Part shown: one piece after another, positions 46,834 to 56,894 of the stretch
Layout: every line of letters starts with the position of its first letter
How positions within the stretch are numbered: position 1 is the first letter of the stretch
Assembly (NCBI RefSeq): GCF_025244845.1
Contig: NZ_CP104264.1
Span: forward strand, 806,001-870,000
DNA: 64,000 bases
Origin: Arthrobacter sp. zg-Y1171
GTDB taxonomy: Bacteria; Actinomycetota; Actinomycetes; Actinomycetales; Micrococcaceae
Direction of reading: 5' to 3'
Notes under the pieces: generated by a model
Seen by the model: the letters and a program-made list of their open reading frames with translations, nothing else
Told to the model about the DNA's origin: nothing
Databases searched by the model: none
Program-made: the position numbers and the translations under genes

Positions 46834-47221
46834 GGGGTTCGGGGCCCTCGTTGCTTCCGGGGCCCTGGGGTGCCGGGGCCGGGGTGCCTGGGGGTGCCGG
46901 GCCCTGCGGGCCCTACAGGCCCCGGAACGGCGGCAACGAAATTTCCGTGCTCGCAGAGCTCGCAGGAAATATTAAAGCCGCCTTCCTCCGGGGCCCTCCG
47001 CGGCCCTTCGGGTCCGGCGCGCCGGTCCAGCCCCGCGCCCGCCCTCCGCAGACCGGAGGGACCGGGTCCCTCAGGTGGCGGGGTGCTCTACGCCCGCCCT
47101 CCACGTCCCTCCGGGGCGGGTGAAGGAGGGCGCGTCGCCCGGAAGGTTCGCCGCAGGCAGCTGTATCTGCGTGGCATGCTTGTAAAGGACCTAGGTAGCT
47201 TATTTCAAGGAGCGGCAGCTG
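46834..47221. other. 388-bp GC-rich intergenic region with G-tracts
   Basis: I see no convincing gene here. The first 75 bases carry a series of GGGG/GGGGG runs on the plus strand (four runs of at least four G with loops of 4, 2 and 5 bases at 46867-46894) that could form a G-quadruplex. A weak ATTTCC...GGAAAT hairpin lies at 46941-46970, and 46985-47150 is a C/G-rich stretch with short inverted repeats around CCTCC/GGAGG. The last 60 bases become AT-richer and should hold the dedA promoter. Confidence 0.6.
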
Positions 47222-47911
47222 TTGGACGTTCTCAGTGCCACAGTGGACGGCATAAACAACTTCATCCTCTCCACAGCGGGTTCGCCGTGGGTCTACATCG
47301 GGCTCCTGGCCTGCTGCCTGATCGACGGCTTCTTCCCGCCGGTGCCCAGCGAGTCACTGGTGGTCGCGCTGGCATCGCTGGCGCTCAGCGGCGCCGGCGT
47401 GAATATCTGGCTGATCATTCCCGCAGCAGCACTGGGAGCGTTCCTTGGCGACAACCTTGCCTATCTCCTGGGCCGCTGGATCGGGACCGAAAGGTTCCGC
47501 TGGATGCGCACGCCGAAGATGCGCCGTTCCTTCACATGGGCACGCCATGAACTCGACAAACGCTCCATGTCGCTGATCCTCGTGGCCCGGTTCATCCCGG
47601 TTGGCCGCGTGGTAGTAAACCTCACCGCAGGCGCGACAGGATTCCCCCGACGCCGGTTCATCTCACTGACCGCGATCTCCGGGATTGTCTGGGCGGCCTA
47701 CAGTGTGGCCATCGGCGCGATAGCCGGTGCCTGGTTCAACGAGCACCACCTGCTCGGCGTGGCGGTGGGTGTCACCGGTGCCCTTGTCCTGGGCCTGGTC
47801 ATCGACCGCATCATCACCATGGTCCGGGGCTCCGCAGCGGAGACGACACAAGCGGCAGCGGACGACATGCCGAACGCCGATGACGACGAGAGCACGCAGA
47901 AGGCCGCCTGA
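47222..47911 (+). CDS. DedA family membrane protein
   Basis: 229 residues with the DedA/SNARE-associated pattern: FFPPVPSESLVVALASL and GDNLAYLLGRWIGTERFRW in the N-terminal half, then ARFIPVGRVVVNLTAGATG. DedA proteins act in lipid recycling or membrane homeostasis, and some flip undecaprenyl-phosphate or phospholipids. The last 35 residues are a soluble, acidic Ala/Asp-rich tail. The start is TTG 47222, nine bases after AAGGAG (47207-47212). It precedes add by 20 bp. Confidence 0.88.
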   Translation: MDVLSATVDGINNFILSTAGSPWVYIGLLACCLIDGFFPPVPSESLVVALASLALSGAGVNIWLIIPAAALGAFLGDNLAYLLGRWIGTERFRWMRTPKMRRSFTWARHELDKRSMSLILVARFIPVGRVVVNLTAGATGFPRRRFISLTAISGIVWAAYSVAIGAIAGAWFNEHHLLGVAVGVTGALVLGLVIDRIITMVRGSAAETTQAAADDMPNADDDESTQKAA

Positions 47912-47930
47912 AACACCGTAGAGTTGCCGT

Positions 47931-49070
47931 GTGACTGAGCCTACAAACCTCCCCGAATCCTCTTCCCTCGACGTGCGCAGCCTGCCGAAGGTATCGCTGC
48001 ACGATCACCTTGACGGAGGCCTCCGTCCGGCCACCATCATTGAGCTGGCCGCCGCCGTCGGCCATACCCTGCCGAGCACCGACCCCGCCGCACTGGGGGA
48101 GTGGTTCCGCGATTCGGCGGACTCCGGATCCCTGGAGCGCTACCTCGAAACCTTCGACCACACCATCGCCGTCATGCAGACGCGCGAGGGCCTGGTGCGG
48201 GTGGCCCGCGAATTCGTCGAAGACCTCGCAGCTGACGGAGTGGTCTACGCGGAAGTCCGCTGGGCGCCGGAACAGCATGTGCAGGCAGGGTTGAGCCTGG
48301 ACGAAGCCGTCGAAGCGGTGCAGGCCGGCATCGAAGAAGGCGTTGCGAACGCGGAAGCCGCCGGCAGCTTCATCCAAGTGGGCCAGCTGATCAGCGCCAT
48401 GCGGCACGCGGACCGTGCGATGGAAATTGCCGAGCTGGCCGTGCGGCACCGCGACTCCGGCGCCGTGGGCTTCGATATCGCCGGTGCCGAAGACGGCTTC
48501 CCGGCTTCGCGGTTTAAAGACGCCTTCACCTACCTGGCCGAAAACCAGTTCCCGGCCACGGTGCACGCCGGAGAAGCAGCCGGCATCGAGAGCATCGTGG
48601 ATGCCCTGGTACATGGCCGGGCACTGCGGCTGGGTCACGGCGTGCGGATTGCCGAGGACATCGACGTCGAATTCGAGGACAACGGCACGCCGGACGAACC
48701 CGAAGTGGGCATCGTGAGCATGGGCCGGGTGGCCAACTGGGTCCGCGACCGCGGTATTGCCCTGGAGGTGTGCCCGTCCTCGAACCTGCAGACCGGTGCC
48801 GTTGCCTCCTTCGGCGAGGACATCGAAACCCACCCGATCGACCTGCTCTACCAGACGGGATTCGCCGTCACCGTCAACACGGACAACCGGCTGATGAGCT
48901 CGGTGACGCTCACCGGCGAGTTCGAGCTCCTGATGGACACCTTCGACTACGACCTCGACGATGTCCTGGAACTGACGATGAACGCCGTCAACGCGGCGTT
49001 CCTGCCGCTGGACGAGCGTGCCGCGCTTTCGGCCTACGTCACCGAGGGATTCAACCGCGCCCGTGGCTGA
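47931..49070 (+). CDS. add: adenosine deaminase
   Basis: 379 residues; deaminates adenosine and deoxyadenosine to inosine forms. Zinc and catalytic residues are in HDHLDGGLRP (His pair), TVHAGEAAG (His and Glu), LGHGVRI and the final VTVNTDNRLMS (Asp). CPSSNLQTGA is the family segment after the active site. GTG 47931 is the start, with no clear ribosome site. Its last eight bases overlap mazG. It extends the nucleoside salvage theme begun by the BMP transporter. Confidence 0.93.
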   Translation: MTEPTNLPESSSLDVRSLPKVSLHDHLDGGLRPATIIELAAAVGHTLPSTDPAALGEWFRDSADSGSLERYLETFDHTIAVMQTREGLVRVAREFVEDLAADGVVYAEVRWAPEQHVQAGLSLDEAVEAVQAGIEEGVANAEAAGSFIQVGQLISAMRHADRAMEIAELAVRHRDSGAVGFDIAGAEDGFPASRFKDAFTYLAENQFPATVHAGEAAGIESIVDALVHGRALRLGHGVRIAEDIDVEFEDNGTPDEPEVGIVSMGRVANWVRDRGIALEVCPSSNLQTGAVASFGEDIETHPIDLLYQTGFAVTVNTDNRLMSSVTLTGEFELLMDTFDYDLDDVLELTMNAVNAAFLPLDERAALSAYVTEGFNRARG

Positions 49071-49749
49071 AATCCCCCTTCCCGATGACCTCGGCGAGCG
49101 GTTTACCCGCCTCGCCGAGGTCATCGGTGCCCTCCGGGAACGTTGCCCCTGGACCGGGGCCTTGACCCACGAATCCCTGCTCGAGTACCTCGTGGAGGAA
49201 ACGTACGAGCTCGTTGAAGCGGTGGAAGGCGGAACATCCGGTCCCGGGCGCGCCGCGGAACTACGCGGCGAACTCGGCGACGTGCTGCTGCAGGTGATGC
49301 TCCATGCCCGCCTGCAGCAGGAATCCGGCAGCTTTTCCGTTGCAGACGTGATCGATTCCCTCACCGCCAAGATGATCCGCCGCAACCCGCATGTCTTCCG
49401 CCCCGACGGCAGCCTCCGGGAAGAGCGCGGGGACTCCGGTATTGCGGCAATTGAACAGGCATGGGACGAGGCGAAGAAAGCCGAGACGCCCTCCCGGACC
49501 TCGCCGTTCGAAGGAATTCCGGCCGGCCTGCCGGCGCTGCTCCTGGCCGCAAAGACCCTCTCCCGGGCACGCCGTGCCGGACGCCGGGAGCCACCGGAGC
49601 CAGCCTCCACTGTGGAGTTTTCCGATGAAAACGAGCTCGGTGACGTGTTGTTTTCGCTCGTCGGCCGCGCCTCGGAGCAGGGGCTTGACGCCGAAACGGC
49701 CCTGCGGGCAGCGGTCCGCCGGTACACAGCCGAAGACGCAGGCACCTGA
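49063..49749 (+). CDS. mazG: MazG family nucleoside triphosphate pyrophosphohydrolase
   Basis: 228 residues. The first MazG repeat carries the metal-binding EExxE and ELGD motifs (LVEETYELVEAVEGG and RGELGDVLLQVMLHARL); a second, weaker repeat ends with ENELGDVLFSLVGRA. It hydrolyses dNTPs or ppGpp-like nucleotides to limit misincorporation or end stringent response. GTG 49063 overlaps the add stop by eight bases; a frame further upstream is the add tail. The fold is complete. Confidence 0.9.
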   Translation: MAEIPLPDDLGERFTRLAEVIGALRERCPWTGALTHESLLEYLVEETYELVEAVEGGTSGPGRAAELRGELGDVLLQVMLHARLQQESGSFSVADVIDSLTAKMIRRNPHVFRPDGSLREERGDSGIAAIEQAWDEAKKAETPSRTSPFEGIPAGLPALLLAAKTLSRARRAGRREPPEPASTVEFSDENELGDVLFSLVGRASEQGLDAETALRAAVRRYTAEDAGT

Positions 49750-49841
49750 TTCCGGCGGTGCCGGCCTGTGCCGAAGAGATCCCCAATGTCCGTGATTCAG
49801 CTCACCGGACCTTACTCGGAGCCGTGATTCTATTAGGCTAA

Positions 49842-51206
<1,365 letters not shown>

Positions 51207-51369
51207 CCGTACCGCCGCAGCGGATGCCGGCCCGATTCCGGGACCGTAGGCGTTGCGGAACAGGCTCCAAACACCGCGGGTGGGTAACCTCATAGGAGGG
51301 AACCCGCCCGCGGTTGTGTTTAACCGCCTTCCCCGCCTTTTTGACAGCACCGATTTAGACAGGAAGCGC

Positions 51370-52215
51370 ATGCCAACCCGACGCCCCAAGGTGCCCCGGC
51401 CCGCGGCCCCAGCGAACCCGGACAGGGTAAAAGCCAGCGGAGGCAACGCGTCGAAACCGGTGACGGCGAAGCCGGCCGCCTCGAAGACGGCGGCGCCCAG
51501 GGCTGCGGCGCCCAGGGCTGCAGCGAAGACGGCGGCCCCCAGGGCTGCAGCGCCCAAGGCTGCGGCCCCGAAGGCTGCAGCGCCCAAGGCTGCAGCTAAG
51601 AAATCACCGGCCCCCAAAGCCGAGGCAAAGCAGCCGGCGGCCCGGAAAACCGAAGCTTCGAAGGCCGGCGCCCAGCCGGGGAACCAGCGCTTCGGGAAGC
51701 TGTCGGCATCGGACGCCCGCGCAGCAGTGCGCTCCCAGCTTTCCGGCGCGATCCGCCGCAAGTCCGATCCGGCACCCGAATCCAAAGCCCCCGCAGCTGT
51801 GCCGGAGGTGGAAGCTCCCGATGAGCTGCGTCCCGTACCTGCAAAGGCATTCTCCGGACGGTTGCTGGTCCTGGCCATGGTGATGGTGGCCATCACCGTC
51901 CTGCTGGCACCGTCGGTTCGGACGTACCTCCAGCAGCGCTCGGAGATCGCCGTGATGAAGACGGAGATTGCCGAGGCCCAAGCAACACAGGCCGAATTGG
52001 AAGTCCAGCTGGGCCGCTGGGAAGACCCTGCCTACATCAAGCAGCAAGCGCGGGACCGCATTTTCCTGGTGATGCCGGGGGAGAAACGGTACCTGGTCAA
52101 GGGTGAAAACGGTGTGGAGCAGGCAGAGGAGCTTGCTGCCGAAGAAGAGCCCGAAGACCTGCAGTGGGTCGATTCGCTGTGGGACTCGGTCAAGAAATCC
52201 GCCACGGCACAGTAA
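51370..52215 (+). CDS. FtsB/DivIC-like septum formation initiator with basic repeat tail
   Basis: 281 residues. The N-terminal cytoplasmic 160 residues are Ala/Pro/Lys/Arg-rich, with pentapeptide-like repeats of the type AAAPK between residues 38 and 78, like histone H1 tails. One membrane helix follows (residues 163-181), then a coiled coil (about 182-216) and the conserved WEDPAYIKQQAR segment of DivIC proteins. It should act in divisome assembly with FtsL/FtsQ. ATG 51370 has AGGA close upstream. The basic tail is absent from E. coli FtsB. Confidence 0.88.
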   Translation: MPTRRPKVPRPAAPANPDRVKASGGNASKPVTAKPAASKTAAPRAAAPRAAAKTAAPRAAAPKAAAPKAAAPKAAAKKSPAPKAEAKQPAARKTEASKAGAQPGNQRFGKLSASDARAAVRSQLSGAIRRKSDPAPESKAPAAVPEVEAPDELRPVPAKAFSGRLLVLAMVMVAITVLLAPSVRTYLQQRSEIAVMKTEIAEAQATQAELEVQLGRWEDPAYIKQQARDRIFLVMPGEKRYLVKGENGVEQAEELAAEEEPEDLQWVDSLWDSVKKSATAQ

Positions 52216-52279
52216 TCTGGAGGCTGATAGAAGAAGCAGCCCGGGGCCCTCGCCGGCCCCCACGGAAGGAACCTCCTGC

Positions 52280-52945
52280 ATGACCCAGGACCAGCTCGCC
52301 CCCACCCAGGAAGACCTGGAAACCCTGAGCCGGCAGCTTGGCCGCCCGGTGCGCGACGTCGTCGAAATCGGCGCACGCTGCGTCTGCGGCAACCCTCTGG
52401 TAGCCACCACGGCCCCCCGGCTGAGCAACGGCATACCTTTCCCCACCACGTATTACCTGACGCACCCGGTCATCACAGCTGCCGTATCCCGGCTGGAAGC
52501 CGCCGGCCTGATGACCGATATGAGCCGCAGGCTGGAGGAAGACCCGGAGCTGGCGCGGCGGTACCGCAGCGCCCATGAACACTACCTCCGGGTCCGTGAC
52601 GAGATCGGGGAGCGCACCGGAACCGGTCCGGTACCGGAAATCGACGGTGTCTCCGCCGGCGGGATGCCCAACCGCGTGAAGTGCCTGCACGTGCTGGTGG
52701 GCCATTCCCTGGCGGCCGGTCCCGGGGTTAATCCGCTGGGCGACGAAGCGCTGGCCGCTATTGAACAGTGGTGGACAACCGACCGCTGCTACTGCGAAGG
52801 TGCTTGGGACACTGCAGCTCCCGCTCCCGCGCGTGACCTCAGCCGCCACACGAAGACGCAGGGCCTCAGCCCGGAAGAGCTCGAGAGCAAGAAGGCCGCA
52901 CGCCGGCAGGCAACGGATGCCGCAATGAACGAGGGGGAACTGTGA
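52280..52945 (+). CDS. DUF501 domain protein
   Basis: 221 residues matching the DUF501 family that lies between the septum initiator and ppx genes in many actinobacteria. Conserved features are the CVCGNPLVATTAPRL segment, PFPTTYYLTHP and a second CYCEGAWD near the C-terminus. The four cysteines in CxC pairs could bind a metal. The last 30 residues are a charged helix. ATG 52280 is the start with GGAAGGA upstream; the GTG of ppx overlaps its stop by four bases. Confidence 0.85.
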   Translation: MTQDQLAPTQEDLETLSRQLGRPVRDVVEIGARCVCGNPLVATTAPRLSNGIPFPTTYYLTHPVITAAVSRLEAAGLMTDMSRRLEEDPELARRYRSAHEHYLRVRDEIGERTGTGPVPEIDGVSAGGMPNRVKCLHVLVGHSLAAGPGVNPLGDEALAAIEQWWTTDRCYCEGAWDTAAPAPARDLSRHTKTQGLSPEELESKKAARRQATDAAMNEGEL

Positions 52946-53919
52946 CAGGCCAGGAAGATCACCGCGCGGAAAGCGTGCGGGTTGCAGCCATCGACTGCGG
53001 CACCAACTCCATCCGGCTCCTCATCGCGGACATCAGCCGGGACGAGCGCGGCGCAGCCCGGCTCACCGACGTCGTACGCCTGATGCGGGTGAACCGGCTG
53101 GGACAGGGAGTGGATGCCACCGGACGGCTGGCCCCGGAAGCGCTGGAACGCACCTTTGCCGCGGCTGATGAGTATGCCGCCCTGATCCGCGAGCACGGCG
53201 CGTCCCGCGTCCGGTTCGTTGCCACCTCCGCCAGCCGTGACGCCGAAAACCGGCAGGAATTCGTAGACGGAATCCGCGAACGCCTTGGCGTGGAACCCGA
53301 AGTGATCAGCGGAGACGAGGAGGCGGCGCTTTCCTTCGCCGGTGCGGCAAGCGTCTTCGCCGACGGCAACGGCGCCAAGACACTCGTGGTGGACCTGGGC
53401 GGCGGCAGTACCGAGTTCGTCCTCGGTGACGGCACCGGCGTCCTGGCGGCGAAAAGCACCAATATGGGCTGCGTGCGCTTTACCGAACGGTACCTCCTGT
53501 CGGATCCACCCACCGAAGCGGAAATCGCGTCCGCACGCACCGAGATCCTGGACATGATTGCTTCCGCGCTGGTCACCGTGCCGCTGGCCGAAGCCGATCG
53601 GCTGGTGGGGGTGGCCGGGACGATCACCACCGTCACCGCTGCAGCCCTGGGCCTGGCGGAGTACTCTCCCGAGGCCATTCACGGGGCCGAGCTGAGCCGG
53701 GAACGGATTGACGAGACGGCCGACTCCCTGCTGCGGCAGGACCGTGCCGGGCGGGCAGCATTGCCGTACATGCATCCGGGCCGCGTGGACGTTATCGGGG
53801 CCGGAGCGCTGATCTGGCGCACCATCGTGGACCGCATCGACGAACTGACCGACGGCCGCGTGGCCACGGCGTTCGCCAGCGAACACGACATCCTTGACGG
53901 CATTGCGCTGAGCGCGTGA
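52942..53919 (+). CDS. ppx: Ppx/GppA exopolyphosphatase family protein
   Basis: 325 residues of the sugar-kinase/Hsp70 actin-like fold. AIDCGTNSIRLLIAD (phosphate 1), ATSASRDAENRQEF, SGDEEAALSFAG and LVVDLGGGSTEFVLG are the Ppx/GppA signatures. It degrades polyphosphate or pppGpp; the short form without a C-terminal HD domain is typical of actinobacteria. GTG 52942 overlaps DUF501, and its stop overlaps the following protease gene by four bases, so DUF501-ppx-protease form one translation-coupled unit. Confidence 0.92.
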   Translation: MTGQEDHRAESVRVAAIDCGTNSIRLLIADISRDERGAARLTDVVRLMRVNRLGQGVDATGRLAPEALERTFAAADEYAALIREHGASRVRFVATSASRDAENRQEFVDGIRERLGVEPEVISGDEEAALSFAGAASVFADGNGAKTLVVDLGGGSTEFVLGDGTGVLAAKSTNMGCVRFTERYLLSDPPTEAEIASARTEILDMIASALVTVPLAEADRLVGVAGTITTVTAAALGLAEYSPEAIHGAELSRERIDETADSLLRQDRAGRAALPYMHPGRVDVIGAGALIWRTIVDRIDELTDGRVATAFASEHDILDGIALSA

Positions 53920-55331
53920 GGGCAACGGGAACCGCCCCAGGCCGCCGCCGGGGAGGCGCAGCACGCCTGAGGGCCGCTGCCGCAGCGCTCTGCACAGCAG
54001 TGGCGCTGCCGCTTCTGGCACCTGCTCCGGCGCAGGCCGATGAATGGCGGGACAAACAGTACTGGCTTACCGACTACGGTGTGACCGAGGCCTGGAAGAC
54101 CACCAAGGGCGCAGGCGTGAAGGTGGCCGTGATCGATACCGGCGTCGATGCCACTCACCCCGACCTTGCCGGCGCCGTCGCCGGAGGGTTCGATGTATCA
54201 GGAGCAGGCGACCCGCAGGGCGCCAAGGGCCTGGGCAGCACACCCGAGCACGGAACGCTGGTGGCGACCCTGCTGGCGGGCCGGGGGCACGAGAAACCCC
54301 AGGAGGACAAGGAAGCCAGCGAAGGGGAGAAGAAGGAGGGCGAGGACAAGGACAAGGACAAGCCCGCCGACCGCCCCGACGGCATTATCGGCGTTGCCCC
54401 GGAGGCAGAGATCCTCGCCGTTTCCACCTGGATCGGCGGAACAAATCCCGGCGGAGTTCCGATTGACACGCAGATCCCCGCCGCCGTCCGCTGGGCCGTG
54501 GACAACGGCGCCAAGGTCATCAACATGTCCCTTGGCAGTACCTCGACAGCTTGGCCCGAGAGCTGGGATGACGCGTTCCTCTACGCCGAACAGAACGACG
54601 TGGTGGTGGTCGCAGCCGCCGGCAACCGCGGTGGGGGCATGACCCAGGTGGGAGCACCCGCCACCATTCCGGGCGTACTTACCGTGGCCGGCCTGAACCG
54701 GCAGGGCGAGGCCAGCCTGGACTCGTCCTCCGAAGGCATCAGCATTGGTGTTGCCGCTCCTGCCGAAGACCTGATCGGGGGGATGCCCGGGAACACATCC
54801 CGGTATGCGACATGGGAAGGCACCTCCGGGGCGGCGCCGCTGGTTTCCGGCGTCGCTGCACTGATCCGTGCTGCCCACCCGGAAATGAGCGCGGCGGATG
54901 TGATCAACCGGATTGTCAGCACCGCGCGGGACGCCGGGGACCCCGGTACGGACACTATCTACGGTTACGGAATCCTGGACGCCAACGCCGCAGTGAACGC
55001 CGACGTTCCCTCGGTCACCAGCAACCCGCTGGGAACCATTGCCGAGTGGATCCGCGTGCACCGGCGGGTGGCGGAGGAGGCGCCCGGCGCCGCGGACATT
55101 CCCGCCCCCACGGTCCCGGACCTGCCGGAGCCGGCGGTCCCGGTGGCGCAGGAGCCGGTTGCCGCGGACGGCAACCTTCCCGCCGTCGTCGTACTCGGAT
55201 TCGGCGGGCTCCTGGTGGCCCTCCTGGTGGCCGGCACAGTGCATGTGACCCATGTTCGACGCCGGGGCAAGGCAGCCGGCGGGACCCGGAACACCGAAGC
55301 GGACTCCCTGGACGAGGCCGGGATCCGATAG
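53916..55331 (+). CDS. mycosin-like subtilisin-family (S8) serine protease, membrane-anchored
   Basis: 471 residues. A signal peptide (about residues 15-42) leads to an S8 catalytic domain with Asp74 (VIDTGVDATHPD), His112 (EHGTLVATLLAG) and Ser304 (GTSGAAPLVSG), plus oxyanion Asn237. A C-terminal membrane helix (about 418-442) anchors it with the protease outside. Between His112 and the next strand is a strongly charged Lys/Glu/Asp insert (about 125-155). Layout resembles mycosins of type VII secretion, but no esx or ecc genes are nearby. Translationally coupled to ppx. Confidence 0.9.
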   Translation: MRATGTAPGRRRGGAARLRAAAAALCTAVALPLLAPAPAQADEWRDKQYWLTDYGVTEAWKTTKGAGVKVAVIDTGVDATHPDLAGAVAGGFDVSGAGDPQGAKGLGSTPEHGTLVATLLAGRGHEKPQEDKEASEGEKKEGEDKDKDKPADRPDGIIGVAPEAEILAVSTWIGGTNPGGVPIDTQIPAAVRWAVDNGAKVINMSLGSTSTAWPESWDDAFLYAEQNDVVVVAAAGNRGGGMTQVGAPATIPGVLTVAGLNRQGEASLDSSSEGISIGVAAPAEDLIGGMPGNTSRYATWEGTSGAAPLVSGVAALIRAAHPEMSAADVINRIVSTARDAGDPGTDTIYGYGILDANAAVNADVPSVTSNPLGTIAEWIRVHRRVAEEAPGAADIPAPTVPDLPEPAVPVAQEPVAADGNLPAVVVLGFGGLLVALLVAGTVHVTHVRRRGKAAGGTRNTEADSLDEAGIR

Positions 55332-55364
55332 CGAAAGGCCCGGTTCCCGGTTTGTCAATTGGTT

Positions 55365-55380
55365 CGTGAAGACTTTCACA
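55365..55380. promoter_or_regulatory. CRP/GlxR-like site upstream of ndh
   Basis: CGTGA-AGACTT-TCACA matches TGTGA-N6-TCACA at nine of ten half-site bases and forms the palindrome GTGAA-GACT-TTCAC at its centre. It ends 20 bases before the ndh ATG. A -10-like TAGGAT (55389-55394) lies between the site and the start, which suggests a leaderless ndh mRNA. Confidence 0.55.
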
Positions 55381-55400
55381 AACTCAGGTAGGATTAGGGC

Positions 55401-56786
55401 ATGGCATCGAACAAGCAGTTTTCTGATCGTCCCCGCGTTCTGGTGGTCGGCGGTGGTTACGTCGGTCTGTACGTAGCCAAAGACCTCCAGAAGAAGGTAA
55501 AGGAACAGGGAGGGATTGTTACGGTAGTGGATCCGCTGCCGTACATGACCTACCAGCCTTTCCTTCCCGAGGTTGCCGCAGGCACCATTGAAGCCCGCGA
55601 CGCCGTTGTGTCCCACCGCATGCACCTGAAGAACACCGAGCTGATCAACGGCAAGGTGACTTCCATCAACCACGCCGCCCGCACCGCGACCATTGAGCCG
55701 GGCGACGGCAGCGAGCCGTTCGACCTGCCCTACCAGGACGTTGTCCTGGCCGCCGGTTCGATCACCCGCACCTTCCCGATCCCGGGCCTCGCCGAGGCCG
55801 GCATCGGCATGAAGAGCATCGAAGAAGCCATGGCCACCCGCAACCACGTGCTTGAGCGCATTGAAACCGCATCGCTCATGCCCGCGGGCCCGGAGCGCGA
55901 ACGCGCCCTGACCTTCGTCGTCGTCGGCGGCGGCTTTGCCGGCATCGAAACCCTGACCGAGCTCGAAGACATGGCCCGCGACGCGGTCCGCATCAATGAC
56001 CGGCTTCGCCGCGAAGACCTCCGCTTCGTCCTGATCGAGGCCATGGGCCGGGTCATGCCCGAGGTCAAGCCTGACCAGGCCGAGTGGGTTGTCTCGAGCA
56101 TGCGTGAGCGCGGCATCGAGGTCCTGCTGAACACCTCGCTGGCGTCCGCAGAAGGCGGCGTCCTCAAGCTGATCAACATGGCGGACAAGTCCCCGGCGGG
56201 CGAGTTCGGTGCTGACACGCTGATCTGGACTGCCGGTGTGCAGGCGAACCCGATGGTCCGCGCCACCGACTTCCCGATCGACGAGCGCGGCCGTGTCCGC
56301 GCCAACGCCGAACTGCGCATCACCGGCGACGACGGCCCCATCGACGGTGCCTGGGCTGCCGGCGACGTCTCCGCCGTTCCGGATCTCTCCGGCGGCGGTG
56401 TAGGCGGCTTCTGCGTCCCGAACGCACAGCACGCCGTCCGCCAGGCAAAGCTGCTGGCCAAGAACATCATGGCTGCCCGCTACGGCGTCGGCACCGTGGA
56501 AGAGTACAACCACAAGAGCCTCGGCGCTGTGGCCGGCCTCGGCCAGTACAAGGGTGTCGCCAACATCATGGGCTTCGGCCTGAAGGGCTTCCCGGCCTGG
56601 CTGGCACACCGCGGTTACCACGGCTTGGCCATGCCGATGTTCGAGCGCAAGTTCCGCGTCATCTCGGGCTGGCTGCTGAACGTGAGCTACGGCCGCGACC
56701 TGACGTCGCTGCGCAACCTGGAAGACCCGCGCCGCGGCTTCGAGGAAGCAGCAACGCCGGCTAAAAAGCCGGCCGTGAAGGCCTAG
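55401..56786 (+). CDS. ndh: type II NADH dehydrogenase
   Basis: 461 residues; single-subunit, non-proton-pumping NADH:menaquinone oxidoreductase on the inner membrane face. The FAD motif is RVLVVGGGYVGLYVA (residues 12-26), and the NADH motif is FVVVGGGFAGIETL (about residue 172). The conserved AGDVSAVP and CVPNAQHAVRQAKLLA segments bind flavin and quinone. The C-terminus has an amphipathic membrane-binding region and a Lys-rich tail. ATG 55401 has no ribosome site and may start a leaderless transcript. Confidence 0.95.
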   Translation: MASNKQFSDRPRVLVVGGGYVGLYVAKDLQKKVKEQGGIVTVVDPLPYMTYQPFLPEVAAGTIEARDAVVSHRMHLKNTELINGKVTSINHAARTATIEPGDGSEPFDLPYQDVVLAAGSITRTFPIPGLAEAGIGMKSIEEAMATRNHVLERIETASLMPAGPERERALTFVVVGGGFAGIETLTELEDMARDAVRINDRLRREDLRFVLIEAMGRVMPEVKPDQAEWVVSSMRERGIEVLLNTSLASAEGGVLKLINMADKSPAGEFGADTLIWTAGVQANPMVRATDFPIDERGRVRANAELRITGDDGPIDGAWAAGDVSAVPDLSGGGVGGFCVPNAQHAVRQAKLLAKNIMAARYGVGTVEEYNHKSLGAVAGLGQYKGVANIMGFGLKGFPAWLAHRGYHGLAMPMFERKFRVISGWLLNVSYGRDLTSLRNLEDPRRGFEEAATPAKKPAVKA

Positions 56787-56805
56787 TCTTCCGCATTCGT
56801 TCTTA

Positions 56806-56843
56806 GACGACGGCGGCCCTCCAGCAGGAGGGCCGCCGTTGTT
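56806..56843 (+). terminator. terminator after ndh
   Basis: A 17-bp stem (two G-U pairs) with a 4-base AGCA loop follows the ndh stop by 19 bases and ends in TTGTTGTGTTT. It separates ndh from the tRNA gene. Confidence 0.8.
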
Positions 56844-56894
56844 GTGTTTCCTGCGGTCCGCGCGTGTCCAGTAGGCTTGGAAGGCAATCGCAGA

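Noticed and set aside
47814..49745. A 643-residue minus-strand frame over add and mazG
   Set aside because: No recognisable motif; add and mazG have complete active-site motifs and overlapping coupled starts.
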